A DNA stretch of 30,748 nt, taken from positions 1 through 30,748 of the forward strand of contig JBHELD010000062.1 of the NCBI GenBank assembly GCA_046263255.1, read 5' to 3'. Of this stretch, positions 8,376-16,890 are shown piece after piece. The notes under the pieces are model-generated. The model did no database searches, was not told the origin of the DNA, and was given only the letters and a program-made list of their open reading frames with translations. The stretch's first letter is position 1. Every line of letters starts with the position of its first letter. A program made the position numbers and the translations under genes. The DNA comes from JALZEG01 sp046263255. GTDB lineage: Bacteria > Actinomycetota > CADDZG01 > WHSQ01.

Positions 8376-9464
8376 GTGATCAAACCGATGCTGATATTCG
8401 GGGCGCGCCCGAACTTCATGAAGATCGCGCCGATCTTCCGTGAGATGGCCGTCCGCTCGGGCATCGACCCGGTCCTGGTTCACACCGGCCAGCACTTCGA
8501 CGAGGCGATGTCGGAGGGGTTCCTGCGCGTCCTCGAGCTCCCCCGTCCGGACGTCCACCTCGAGGTCGGGTCGGGCACCGAAGCGTGGCAGACGGGGCAG
8601 ATCGTCACCCGCGTCGAGCCCGTGGTCGCGGAGCTGCGTCCGGACGTCGGCGTCGTCGTCGGCGACGTCACCTCCACGCTCGCGGCCGCGCTCGCGCTGT
8701 CCCTCGCGAAGGTGCCGGTGGCGCACGTCGAGGCCGGGCTGCGGAGCCGCGACTGGACGATGCCCGAGGAGCGCAACCGCGTGGTCGTCGATCGGATCTC
8801 GCAGTTCCTCTTCACCCCGTCCGCCGACGCCGACGCGAACCTGGTCGCGGAGGGGATCGACCCTGCGAACGTCTTCAGGGTCGGCAACGTGATGATCGAC
8901 TCGCTCGACTGGGTGCTGCCGCGCCTCGCGGTCGACGACACGCTGGAACGCTACGGCGTCGGCGACGCCGGCGCGTTCGGCCTCGTCACACTGCACCGCG
9001 CGGGGAACGTGGACGACGACGGGATCCTCAAGGGGTTGATCGCCGCGCTCGTCGAGATCGCGGAGGAGATCCCGCTCCTGTTCCCCGTCCACCCCCGAAC
9101 GCACAAGCGCCTCGAGGCGCTCGGCATCTCGCTCGACGGGACCGGCGTGGCGCACCTCCCGCCGGTGTCGTACTCGGACTTCACCGCGCTCCTCAGCCGC
9201 GCCGCGCTGGTGCTGACCGACTCCGGCGGGATCCAGGAGGAGGCGGTCGTCCTCGGCGTCCCGTGCCTGACGCTGCGCGAGAACACCGAGCGGCCGATCA
9301 CGCTCGAGTCGGGGCTCAACCGCCTGGCCGGCACGGACCGCGAGACGGTCGTGAGGCTGGCCCGGGAGACGCTGCGGCAACGGCGGCGGGCTGCGCAGCG
9401 CCCCCCGCTGTGGGACGGCGCGGCCGCCCGGCGGATCGTCGACGTCCTGGCGGCGGAGCCGTGA
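8376..9464 (+). CDS. wecB: Non-hydrolysing UDP-GlcNAc 2-epimerase family enzyme (WecB/WbpI-like)
   Basis: The 362-residue GT-B-fold enzyme inverts C2 of a UDP-N-acetyl-hexosamine, giving UDP-ManNAc or a diamino-uronic-acid equivalent. Diagnostic segments are GARPNFMKIAPI (9-20), VVGDVTSTLAAA with Asp97, HVEAGLRSRDWTMPEERNR with Glu119 and the Glu131/132 pair, TLHRAGN with His207, and TDSGGIQEEA near the C-terminus, covering the catalytic Asp/Glu/His set known for E. coli WecB. GTG 8376 is preferred over GTG 8370 because GGGGAG at 8361-8366 then has a 9-base spacer; ATG 8388 is also possible. It is the first gene of the + operon and overlaps the flippase gene by 4 bp. With the convergent 6-dehydrogenase and the aminotransferase it could act as WbpI rather than WecB, so the symbol is tentative. 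Confidence 0.9.
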   Translation: MIKPMLIFGARPNFMKIAPIFREMAVRSGIDPVLVHTGQHFDEAMSEGFLRVLELPRPDVHLEVGSGTEAWQTGQIVTRVEPVVAELRPDVGVVVGDVTSTLAAALALSLAKVPVAHVEAGLRSRDWTMPEERNRVVVDRISQFLFTPSADADANLVAEGIDPANVFRVGNVMIDSLDWVLPRLAVDDTLERYGVGDAGAFGLVTLHRAGNVDDDGILKGLIAALVEIAEEIPLLFPVHPRTHKRLEALGISLDGTGVAHLPPVSYSDFTALLSRAALVLTDSGGIQEEAVVLGVPCLTLRENTERPITLESGLNRLAGTDRETVVRLARETLRQRRRAAQRPPLWDGAAARRIVDVLAAEP

Positions 9465-11023
9465 TCGACCCGCGCGCGGCTCGTCCTCCAGACGCCGTCG
9501 TCCCGGCCCAGGCCGAGCAGTCGATCTCCGGGGATGCCGAGAGGATCGTGTCGCACTCGCTCGCCGGGACGCGTTGGGTCCTGTGGCTCTCGGCGTCCGC
9601 TCTCGCGTGCGGCTTCGGCACCAACGTCGTGCTGGGACGATCGAGCCCCGCCCTCCTGGGGTTCTACGGCTTTGTGACGCTGACGTTGTCGCTGCTCGGC
9701 ATCTTCTTCGTCCTCGGGGGCGGCAACGTCGTCGTCAATTACCTGCCGAAGGTCGCGCGCGAAGACAAGATGGGGTTCCTCGCGAGCTACGGCGCGATCG
9801 TCGCCGTCTCGTCTGCTGCGTTGCTGGGGCTCGCCGCAGCCGTTCCCGCAATCCCCGACCTCATCTACGGCGATGCTGCGGAGACCGGAGCCGTTCGTTA
9901 CCTCGCGCTGCTCCTTCCGGTTGCGGTCGTCCAGATGCTCGCGTGGTCCACCCTCCAGGCCGACCTCGCGCTCCGGACGTTCGCGGTTTCCCAGGGCCTG
10001 GTATCGACCGTGACGTTCGTCGGGTTGTTGGTTGCCGCCGGCTCCGGGTGGCTGGACGGCTCGTCGGCGCGCACGTACGTCCTCGGTGCGGTCGTGGCGG
10101 CGAACGTCGCCTCGATATTGCTCGCGGTCGGGCGGCTCTGGACGAACCAGCTGCGGGCGTGGGGGCCGGTGCGGCGCCCGTTCCTCCCGGAGGGGTTCTG
10201 GAGGTTCAGCCTCTACTTCCACGCCGGCGTCATGGTGTCTTTCGCGGTCCGGAGCCTCGACCAGGTGTACGTGATGAGGGAGCTGGGCCTCGTATCCCTG
10301 GGGTACTACCGCAGCGCGCTCGTGCTCGCGCAGCTGGCGAACTTCCTTCTCGTGGTCACCGACAAGGCGTTCTACAGCACGTTCTGCAACGTCGACGAGG
10401 ACAGTCAACCGCGGCTCTATAGCAGGTTCGTGCGGCTGAACTCGGTCGGCAGCGGCCTCGTCGGGCTCGTGCTGCTCCTGTTCGCGGGTGACCTGCTGAC
10501 GCTGTTCGGCGAGAGCGCCACGCCGGAGTCGCGTACGCTCGTGACGCTGATCGCCGGCGCGATCCTCGTAGCGTTTCCGATCACGAGCGTGAACAATTCC
10601 CTTGTGACCGCGCGGGAGAGGATGAACCTGATCTTCGTGAACAACGCGATCGGCGCGGCCGCGGCGCTCGTCCTCTACGCATGGTTCGGCGGGCGCCTGG
10701 GGCTCGTGGGTGTCGGATGGGCATTCCTGGCTCTCCAGCTCCTGATGCTGTCGTTGTCGAGCGTCGCGGTGCGGCGCGCTGCCGGCGCATCGTTTCCGGT
10801 CGGCGCGTGGGCAGTCTCGATCGCGGCGGCTGCCGTCGGAGCGGGTGCGGGGACGGTTCTCGGCGACACGAGCTTTCTCGAGGTCGCGGTCAAAGGGGCT
10901 CTCGTCGCGGCGTTCCTGCCCCTGTTGGTGGTGTCCCGCCTGGTGACGCGGGACGAGCTGAAGGACCTCGCCGCGCTGGTCGTGCCCGGGCGGTGGTTCC
11001 GCCGGACGCGGGTGGCGACATGA
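9461..11023 (+). CDS. Wzx-like polysaccharide flippase (MOP superfamily)
   Basis: The 520-residue protein has about 12-14 hydrophobic segments and resembles polysaccharide exporters of the MOP superfamily that flip undecaprenyl-linked repeats across the membrane. A polar N-terminal tail of about 40 residues precedes the first membrane segment (TRWVLWLSASALACGFGTNVVLG), where the family usually starts. Later segments such as FWRFSLYFHAGVMVSFAVRSLDQVYVMRELG and the C-terminal hydrophobic pair fit Wzx or RfbX topology. GTG 9461 overlaps the previous stop by 4 bp, and the gene ends in an ATGA overlap with the ligase/polymerase gene. It is predicted to export the glycan made by this locus. Confidence 0.86.
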   Translation: MIDPRAARPPDAVVPAQAEQSISGDAERIVSHSLAGTRWVLWLSASALACGFGTNVVLGRSSPALLGFYGFVTLTLSLLGIFFVLGGGNVVVNYLPKVAREDKMGFLASYGAIVAVSSAALLGLAAAVPAIPDLIYGDAAETGAVRYLALLLPVAVVQMLAWSTLQADLALRTFAVSQGLVSTVTFVGLLVAAGSGWLDGSSARTYVLGAVVAANVASILLAVGRLWTNQLRAWGPVRRPFLPEGFWRFSLYFHAGVMVSFAVRSLDQVYVMRELGLVSLGYYRSALVLAQLANFLLVVTDKAFYSTFCNVDEDSQPRLYSRFVRLNSVGSGLVGLVLLLFAGDLLTLFGESATPESRTLVTLIAGAILVAFPITSVNNSLVTARERMNLIFVNNAIGAAAALVLYAWFGGRLGLVGVGWAFLALQLLMLSLSSVAVRRAAGASFPVGAWAVSIAAAAVGAGAGTVLGDTSFLEVAVKGALVAAFLPLLVVSRLVTRDELKDLAALVVPGRWFRRTRVAT

Positions 11024-12417
11024 CGACGTACAGGCGCGCCCTCCCCGACGCGTTCGTGGCCGGGTCCGTCGTGGTCGCCGCAGTCGGGCTGGGAGTGCTG
11101 GCGGTCAAGACCCCTCTGCTCGCGATCGCCGGCTTCGGGGTGTGCGTGATGGTGGTCGCGGGAGCCGTCGATCCCACGCTCCCGTCGCTTGCGTGGCTCA
11201 CCGTCGCGCCTTTCGTCCAGGCGCTCGATCCCGGCTCGCCGCTCCTCGCGCTGACGATCGCGTTCCACCGGGCCCTGCTGCCGATCGTCGCCGTGGGGAC
11301 GTTGTTGGGAGACGCCGTCCGGCGGCGGCTGCGACTCTCGCCGGCGGAGAAGCTCCTCCTGGTCTTCCTGGCGTATGGCCTCGTCTCGCTGGTCATGACC
11401 TGGAGGGGGTCGTTCTCTTCCGCCATCGGCGCCGAAGCGGCGAGGACGTTCCTGCTCTCCTACGTGGTGCCGTTCGGAGCCCTCGTCATCGCGATCCGGC
11501 TCCCGGCTGCGTCGCACCGGAAGGTGTTCGCGATGCTCGCGCTCGCCGCCGCGGCCATCTCCGTAGGCGGGATCCTCCAGAACGTGGCCGGTGTCGCCGT
11601 CTTTCCCGGGGCCGCCGTGTGGCAGGAGGTCTGGAAGCCGCGTGCCGTTGGAGCGCTTGCGAATCCCGCCGTGAGCGCGTACGTCGCCCAGACGGGGATC
11701 TTCGTCGCGATCTACCTCGCTTTCAGGCACCCCGTCTTCCGCGTCGTGGCGATCCCAGCCGTAGTTGCCGGGACGGTGTTCACGATCCTCACGTACACCC
11801 GTAGCGCGTGGCTGGCGCTCGCGCTGGGGGTCGTCGCGATCGCGTGGCTGTACTCGAAGGCGCGCCCGTGGGTCGTCGCGTTCGTCGTGGTGGCCGTCGC
11901 CGCGTTCTCGCTGAACGTCGGGGGCTTCGTCGACGAGTCGTTTTTGGAGGAGCGGGCCGGGAACCAGGAGAACGTGCAGGGCCGCGTCGCCTTCGGCTCG
12001 ACCGGCTTCCGCATGTTCAAGGATCAGCCCCTCGTAGGCCAGGGGTTCGGCGCGTACGACACCAAGGCGCGCGAGTTCGCGGCGGGGTTCGGCGCCGTGG
12101 GGGCCGGCGTCGCCGTGGCGGACACGTCGCACAACTCCTTCCTCACGATCTTGGCGGAGCTCGGGCTGATCGGTTTCGCCCTCTACGCCGGAGCGATCTT
12201 CTTCGGTGTTCGCAAGGCCGTGGCCGCGCTGCGCCGCCCGCGGCCCGGCGTCGACCGCTTGAAGATCGTCGTGTTGCTCGCGGGCGTCCTCTCGTACCTT
12301 GTGAGCGCGAACCTCATCGACATGCGGTTCTTCTCCTTCGCGGTCAGCCTCTTCTGGTTCACCGTCGGGCTCGTCATCACTACAGGTGAGGGCGCGCGGG
12401 ACGCCGCCGGTTCGTGA
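11020..12417 (+). CDS. O-antigen ligase/polymerase family membrane protein (Wzy_C)
   Basis: The 465-residue integral membrane protein has about 10-12 predicted segments. Before the last ones it carries a large loop with FRMFKDQPLVGQGFGAYDTKAREF and DTSHNSFLTILAELGLIGF, the Arg/Pro-Gly-Gly and His-containing signature of the Wzy_C (O-antigen ligase/polymerase) domain. These enzymes act on undecaprenyl-linked oligosaccharides outside the membrane, either polymerising or ligating them. In a Gram-positive-like actinobacterium with a flippase next door, the Wzy polymerase role is more likely than ligation to lipid A. Its ATG overlaps the flippase stop (ATGA) and its stop overlaps the next GTG (GTGA). 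Confidence 0.88.
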   Translation: MTTYRRALPDAFVAGSVVVAAVGLGVLAVKTPLLAIAGFGVCVMVVAGAVDPTLPSLAWLTVAPFVQALDPGSPLLALTIAFHRALLPIVAVGTLLGDAVRRRLRLSPAEKLLLVFLAYGLVSLVMTWRGSFSSAIGAEAARTFLLSYVVPFGALVIAIRLPAASHRKVFAMLALAAAAISVGGILQNVAGVAVFPGAAVWQEVWKPRAVGALANPAVSAYVAQTGIFVAIYLAFRHPVFRVVAIPAVVAGTVFTILTYTRSAWLALALGVVAIAWLYSKARPWVVAFVVVAVAAFSLNVGGFVDESFLEERAGNQENVQGRVAFGSTGFRMFKDQPLVGQGFGAYDTKAREFAAGFGAVGAGVAVADTSHNSFLTILAELGLIGFALYAGAIFFGVRKAVAALRRPRPGVDRLKIVVLLAGVLSYLVSANLIDMRFFSFAVSLFWFTVGLVITTGEGARDAAGS

Positions 12418-13562
12418 CGCCGCTGAACGTCCTTCTGGTCAGCCCGTGGCAGACCGGAGCGGGTGCGAGCGGCGTCGCGTCCGCTTGCCGCCACCTCGCC
12501 GAAGGGCTGTCGTCGCACGCCGCCGCGGGAGACATCGTGGTTCTTTCGCTCTCGGACTCCCGGTGGACGGATCACGCGGGCGCCGGGCGGGTTCGGGTGG
12601 AGATGCTTCCGCGCCAGGCGCGCCTTGCTCTGGTCTCCAACGGGTGGCCGGACTACCTGAAGGCGAGCAGATGGCTGCGCGGCTCCGGTTTCACCCCGGA
12701 CGTCGTTCACGGGCAAGGGTTCGCGGGCGAGGGGCGCCTCGCCGTCAGGCTTGCCCGGCGCCTGCGAGTCCCCTCGGTCGTCACCGTGCACGGCATGGTC
12801 GACAAGGAGGCGCGGATGTACGCCGATCCGGCCCGGGCCGCGCTCGCGCGGCGGGTCATGAAGCAGACGCTACGAGCCGCCAGCGGGATCGTCTTCGTCT
12901 CGCCCTACCGAAAGGACGAGCTCCCCACCGGTAGCGCGACGGCGACCCGCGTCATCGAGAACGCGATCTCGCCCGAGCTGTTCGCGCTGGAGAGCGACCC
13001 GTCGAGCTGCACGATCCTGTACGCGGGGTTCGTCGGTCCGCGCAAGCGCCTTCTCGACCTGATCCGCGCCCTGCCGATCGTGCGGCGAAGCCTTCCGCGA
13101 GCACGCCTGCGGGTCGCAGGTCCCGTCTCCGACGCCGCGTACGCCAGTGCGGTCGAAAGGGAGATAGGCAGGTTGGCTTTGGAGGGCGCCGTCGCGCGCC
13201 TGGGGCCGCTCGACCGCGCGTCGCTCCACGCCGAGTACGCGTCCGCAGGGGTGCTGGCACTGCCGTCGGAGGAGGAGAACGCGCCGCAGGTGATCGCGGA
13301 GGCCCTCGCGTCCGGGCTTCCGGTGGTCGCGACCGACGTCGGAGGTATCGCCTGGATGGTCGCAGACGGTGTGGACGGGTTCGTGGTGCCTCCAGGAGAC
13401 GTCGGGGCGCTGGCAGGGCGGATCGTGGCGGTGCTGTCGGCAAACGATCGGGCCGCTATGTCGCGAGGGGCGCGGGCTCAAGCGGAGCGGTTCCGCCCTG
13501 AGCGTGTCGCGGGCGCGACGTTCGACCTCTACCGCGCCGTCGGTGCGGGAGGAGCTACGTGA
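12414..13562 (+). CDS. Glycosyltransferase family 4
   Basis: The 382-residue cytosolic GT-B enzyme transfers a sugar from a nucleotide donor to the growing lipid-linked glycan. The N-terminal acceptor domain begins LNVLLVSPWQTGAGASGVASACRHL. The C-terminal donor domain starts near ILYAGFVGPRKRLLDLIRALP, continues through ARLGPLDRASLHAEYASAGVLALPS, and has the EX7E-like element in EEENAPQVIAEALASGLPVVATDVGG. The C-terminal helix (RAQAERFRPERVAGATFDLYRAV) is complete, unlike that of the next gene. Both borders are 4-bp GTGA overlaps. The sugar and linkage are not predictable. Confidence 0.9.
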   Translation: MTPLNVLLVSPWQTGAGASGVASACRHLAEGLSSHAAAGDIVVLSLSDSRWTDHAGAGRVRVEMLPRQARLALVSNGWPDYLKASRWLRGSGFTPDVVHGQGFAGEGRLAVRLARRLRVPSVVTVHGMVDKEARMYADPARAALARRVMKQTLRAASGIVFVSPYRKDELPTGSATATRVIENAISPELFALESDPSSCTILYAGFVGPRKRLLDLIRALPIVRRSLPRARLRVAGPVSDAAYASAVEREIGRLALEGAVARLGPLDRASLHAEYASAGVLALPSEEENAPQVIAEALASGLPVVATDVGGIAWMVADGVDGFVVPPGDVGALAGRIVAVLSANDRAAMSRGARAQAERFRPERVAGATFDLYRAVGAGGAT

Positions 13563-14581
13563 CGCGCCCCGGCGTCGTGATCGCGAACTCGAGCCTCAAC
13601 GTCGGCGGCGCCGAGCGCGTCCTCGCGGAGCTGGCGAGGGGGCTGCGACGCCGCGGCCACGTCGTCGACGTGTGCTGCCTCTACGCGGCAGGGCCCGTGG
13701 GCGAGGAGCTTCGCCGCGACGGGGTGTCGGTCACCGACGGGTTCCTCAGGGGCAAGGCCGACGTGCTCGGGTTCGTGCGGCTCGTCCGGTGGCTGCGTCG
13801 CGTCGGACCCGACGTGTTCTATTTCAACAACCAGCCGCTGACGCAGCTGTGGGGAGCGCCGGCAGCACGAGTCGCCCGCGTCCCGGTCCGGGTCACCGCC
13901 TTCCACTGCACCTTCCGCGATCCGCGAAAGGACCGGCGAGGGCGCGTCCTCAACGGAATCCTGGGTCGCGGCGTCGACCTGTGCATCGCTCTATCCGAGG
14001 GGCAGAGGGAATACCTCGTCGACAAGGAGTCGATGCCGCGCGACAGGATCGTGGTGATCCCGAATGGCGTCGACGCCGCGCGCTACGAGGTCCCCGCTTC
14101 GGAGCGGCTTCGGAAGAGGCGGGAGCTCGGCCTCCCCGAGACGGCGGTGGTCGTGGGGATGGTCGCCCAGCTGCGACCCGAGAAGAACCACGCGATGCTG
14201 CTGCGGGCAGCGCGGCACGTCCTCGCCCAGCGCGACGACGTCTTCTTCGTCGCCGCCGGCGGGGGGGAGGGGCTCGTGCGGCTCGAGGACGCCGCTGCGC
14301 GTCTCGGCGTCGCGAGCCACGTCAGATTCCTGGGGACGAGACCGGACGTCCCGGCCCTCATGGCGGCGTGCGACGTCGGCGTTCTCTGCTCGTTCGCGCG
14401 GGTGGAGACATTTCCCCTGGCGGTGCTGGAGTTCATGGCTGCCGCACGCCCGGTGGTAGCGACGGACGTCGGCGCGGTGCGCGAGATCGTCGTGCCCGGA
14501 CAGACCGGGTTCATCGTGCCCGTCGACGACGACCGCGCGCTCGCCCGCGAGCTGCTGGGTCTGGCGGACGACGCCGCCTAG
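13559..14581 (+). CDS. Glycosyltransferase family 4, C-terminal helix cut off by an amber codon
   Basis: The 340-residue GT-B protein begins VVIANSSLNVGGAERVLAELARGL, the acceptor-domain signature, and has IPNGVDAARYE, VGMVAQLRPEKNHAMLLRAA and the EX7E-like FARVETFPLAVLEFMAAARPVVATDVGA. It stops at TAG 14579-14581 just after ELLGLADDAA. Family members normally continue there with a C-terminal helix; exactly such a sequence (REEMGAAARRRVRERF, then TVDAMVERTASALEDA) follows in the same frame after the TAG. The protein as encoded is therefore missing about 30-35 expected residues. Its GTG overlaps the preceding stop by 4 bp and GGAGGAG precedes it. It may be truncated but partly functional, or the TAG may be a recent mutation, sequence error or readthrough site. 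Confidence 0.82.
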   Translation: MTRPGVVIANSSLNVGGAERVLAELARGLRRRGHVVDVCCLYAAGPVGEELRRDGVSVTDGFLRGKADVLGFVRLVRWLRRVGPDVFYFNNQPLTQLWGAPAARVARVPVRVTAFHCTFRDPRKDRRGRVLNGILGRGVDLCIALSEGQREYLVDKESMPRDRIVVIPNGVDAARYEVPASERLRKRRELGLPETAVVVGMVAQLRPEKNHAMLLRAARHVLAQRDDVFFVAAGGGEGLVRLEDAAARLGVASHVRFLGTRPDVPALMAACDVGVLCSFARVETFPLAVLEFMAAARPVVATDVGAVREIVVPGQTGFIVPVDDDRALARELLGLADDAA

Positions 14582-14590
14582 CGCGAGGAG

Positions 14591-15823
14591 ATGGGGGCCG
14601 CGGCCCGGCGGCGGGTCCGCGAACGGTTCACCGTCGACGCGATGGTCGAGAGAACGGCGAGCGCGCTCGAGGACGCCGCCGGGTGTTCGGGCCACGCCGC
14701 TCACCGGCCGGAGAACGACGTCGTGATAGTCGTGGGACCGCGGCGCGAGTCGATGGGCGGCGTCTCGACGCACGTGCAGACGCACCTCGAGGGGGGGCTG
14801 GGCCGGTGGTTCCACCTCGTACCCGTCGAGATCGGATACTGGGAGGCGCCGGCATCGCGATTTCGGCGCGTCCTCGATGCGGTGCGGAAGATGCGTTCGT
14901 TCGGAAGGTTGCTGCGGACATACCCGCGGGCGATCGTGCACCTCAATCCGTCGATGGACACGAAGAGCATGGCGCGGGACATGCCCTTCCTCTGGATTGC
15001 GGCGCGACGGCGCGTTCCGGTAGTGGTTCAGTTCCACGGCCAGCTGATCCACCGGTACAGGGCGGCGAGGAACCCCGTTCTCCGGCGGCTGATGCTCGCG
15101 TCCCTGCGGCGAGCGCGCCTGATCGTCGTGCTGTCGGCCCTGCAGGCCCGCAGCCTCGAGCAGGCCTTCGGCGTATCCGCGCGGCTGCCGGTTCGGACGA
15201 TGCCGGCGCTGTTCCTGGACCTCCGCCCCTACGACGAGCGCCAGGCGAAGAGAGCCGCGACAGGACGAACCCGGCGGTTCGTGTTCCTGGGCCGGCTCGC
15301 GAGGGAGAAGGGGGTGGGGGACCTGCTCCACGCCGTCGCGGCGCTAAGGGAGGCTCACCCCGACCTGGTCGTGGACGCCGTCGGCGCGGGACCGGATGAG
15401 GACGCCCTGCGTCGCAAGGCACAGGCACTGGGGATCGGCGACGTGTTGACCTGGCACGGCCACGTCGGCGGCGACGACAAGCTGGACCTGCTCGCCCGCG
15501 CCGACGCGTTCGTCCTGCCCTCGTGGGGCGAAGGCCTACCCAACGCGCTCGTGGAGGCGATGGCGATGGGGCTCCCGGTCGTCGTCAGCGACGCCGGCGC
15601 GATGGCGGAGGTCGTCGAGGACGGCGTCAACGGGTTCGTCGTCCCGGCGCGAGACGCACGGGCCCTCGCGGACAAGATGGCGTACCTGATCGAGAACCCC
15701 GAGCAGGCGCGGGAGATGGGCCGGCGCAACAGGGCGATCGCGGCCGCGCGGTTCGGTCTCGACAGCCAGGTCGAGACCTGGCGCGGGATCTACTCGCAGC
15801 TTCTCGAGGCGTCTGCGCGGTGA
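14591..15823 (+). CDS. Glycosyltransferase family 4 (in frame with the preceding one)
   Basis: The 410-codon frame encodes a GT-B enzyme. The real domain begins at VIVVGPRRESMGGVSTHVQ, encoded from about GTG 14723, which has GGAG at 14710-14713 with a 9-base spacer. The residues from ATG 14591 to there look like the missing C-terminal helix of the previous glycosyltransferase. Donor-domain motifs are FVFLGRLAREKGVGDLLHAV, DAVGAGPDEDALRR and the EX7E-like SWGEGLPNALVEAMAMGLPVVVSDAGAM. I give the first ATG after the amber codon as the coordinate because reinitiation there is possible, but its GAGGAG abuts the ATG without a spacer, and GTG 14723 is at least as likely. No stop separates this gene from 14582, so the two enzymes read as one broken tandem protein. 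Confidence 0.8.
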   Translation: MGAAARRRVRERFTVDAMVERTASALEDAAGCSGHAAHRPENDVVIVVGPRRESMGGVSTHVQTHLEGGLGRWFHLVPVEIGYWEAPASRFRRVLDAVRKMRSFGRLLRTYPRAIVHLNPSMDTKSMARDMPFLWIAARRRVPVVVQFHGQLIHRYRAARNPVLRRLMLASLRRARLIVVLSALQARSLEQAFGVSARLPVRTMPALFLDLRPYDERQAKRAATGRTRRFVFLGRLAREKGVGDLLHAVAALREAHPDLVVDAVGAGPDEDALRRKAQALGIGDVLTWHGHVGGDDKLDLLARADAFVLPSWGEGLPNALVEAMAMGLPVVVSDAGAMAEVVEDGVNGFVVPARDARALADKMAYLIENPEQAREMGRRNRAIAAARFGLDSQVETWRGIYSQLLEASAR

Positions 15824-16890
15824 GGCGCGTCGAGTGCAGCGTCCGCGTTGCGGGGAACCCTCAGCACGTCTACCAGGTCGTCGCCGGGTTCGCCATGCTC
15901 GGCGCGCGCGGCGAGGTAGACGTCCGCTTCGACCTCCTTCCGGCCGAGGAGGCGCCGTTCAGCTCGCCGAACGTCATCACGGCCACCGTGGCGGGGCGGC
16001 CCGTCGCGTACGACATGCTCGACGGGTACCACAACATCCCGCGCGACGAGCTGGAGGGGTTGCTGAGCTCGGTCGACGTCTGCTTCAAGCGCAGCTTCAG
16101 CCCGGCCGAGAACGATTCGCTGGCGCACGGCGACCGCATCCGCGCCTTTGGCCTCAGCTATCCCGTCACGTGCCGGGCCGCCGTGTTCCGCAGGATGCGG
16201 GCCGCCGATCCTCCGCGGCGGCGGCTCGTCCGCGCGTTCAAGGCCGCCGCGGGCAGAAGCCCGCATCCGCACGTGAAGGCCTTCGAGGGCGGTCCCGTCG
16301 TCCGCGACGACCCGGTCGTCGTGTTCATGACCCGCGTGTACGACCCGGCGGGTGAGCCGGGCGAGGATCCCGGCGTCCTTCTCCGCGAGAACGCCGGCCC
16401 GGAGCGCCAGGAGATCAACGAGATGCGGGCCGGCTGCGTCCGCAGGCTGCGGGAGGCGTTCGGACGGAGCTTCGTCGGCGGCCTTGCGCCCACGGCGTTC
16501 GCCGCGGCGCGATACCCCGACTGCCTTCTAGACCGCGCCGAGGTCTCCCGCTCGCGCTTTCTGCGGACCCTCAAGGCCGCCGACGTCGGCGTGGCGACCA
16601 TGGGTCTCCACCGGTCGAACCAGTGGAAGCTCGCGGAGTACCTCGCCGCGAGCAAAGCCGTCGTGAGCGAGCGCCTGCGGTACGAGGTGCCGGGATTCAC
16701 GCCGCCCGAGAACTACCTGTCCTTCGACACCCCCGGCGAGTGCGTCGAGCGGGTGGCGGACCTGCTGGACGATCCCGATCGGAGGTTGGCGATGATGCGC
16801 GCGAACCAGGAGCACTACGAGGGGTACGTGCGACCGGACCGCGCCGTCCGCCGGACGATCGTGACGACCCTGGACGGGGTGACGGCATGA
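15820..16890 (+). CDS. CgeB-like glycosyltransferase-family protein
   Basis: The 356-residue protein starts VECSVRVAGNPQHVYQVVAGF and has a middle region reading like a GT-B hinge. The C-terminal segment SNQWKLAEYLAASKAVVSER, then NYLSFDTPGECVERVADLLDDPDRRLAMM and a final HYEGYVRPDRAVRR helix, matches the C-terminal domain of CgeB-type glycosyltransferases (Glyco_trans_1_2). The N-terminal half is not recognisable to me. It is probably a cytosolic transferase for the same glycan. The GTG start overlaps the upstream stop by 4 bp and the stop overlaps the aminotransferase start (ATGA). Family-level confidence is moderate; substrate is unknown. Confidence 0.75.
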   Translation: MRRVECSVRVAGNPQHVYQVVAGFAMLGARGEVDVRFDLLPAEEAPFSSPNVITATVAGRPVAYDMLDGYHNIPRDELEGLLSSVDVCFKRSFSPAENDSLAHGDRIRAFGLSYPVTCRAAVFRRMRAADPPRRRLVRAFKAAAGRSPHPHVKAFEGGPVVRDDPVVVFMTRVYDPAGEPGEDPGVLLRENAGPERQEINEMRAGCVRRLREAFGRSFVGGLAPTAFAAARYPDCLLDRAEVSRSRFLRTLKAADVGVATMGLHRSNQWKLAEYLAASKAVVSERLRYEVPGFTPPENYLSFDTPGECVERVADLLDDPDRRLAMMRANQEHYEGYVRPDRAVRRTIVTTLDGVTA

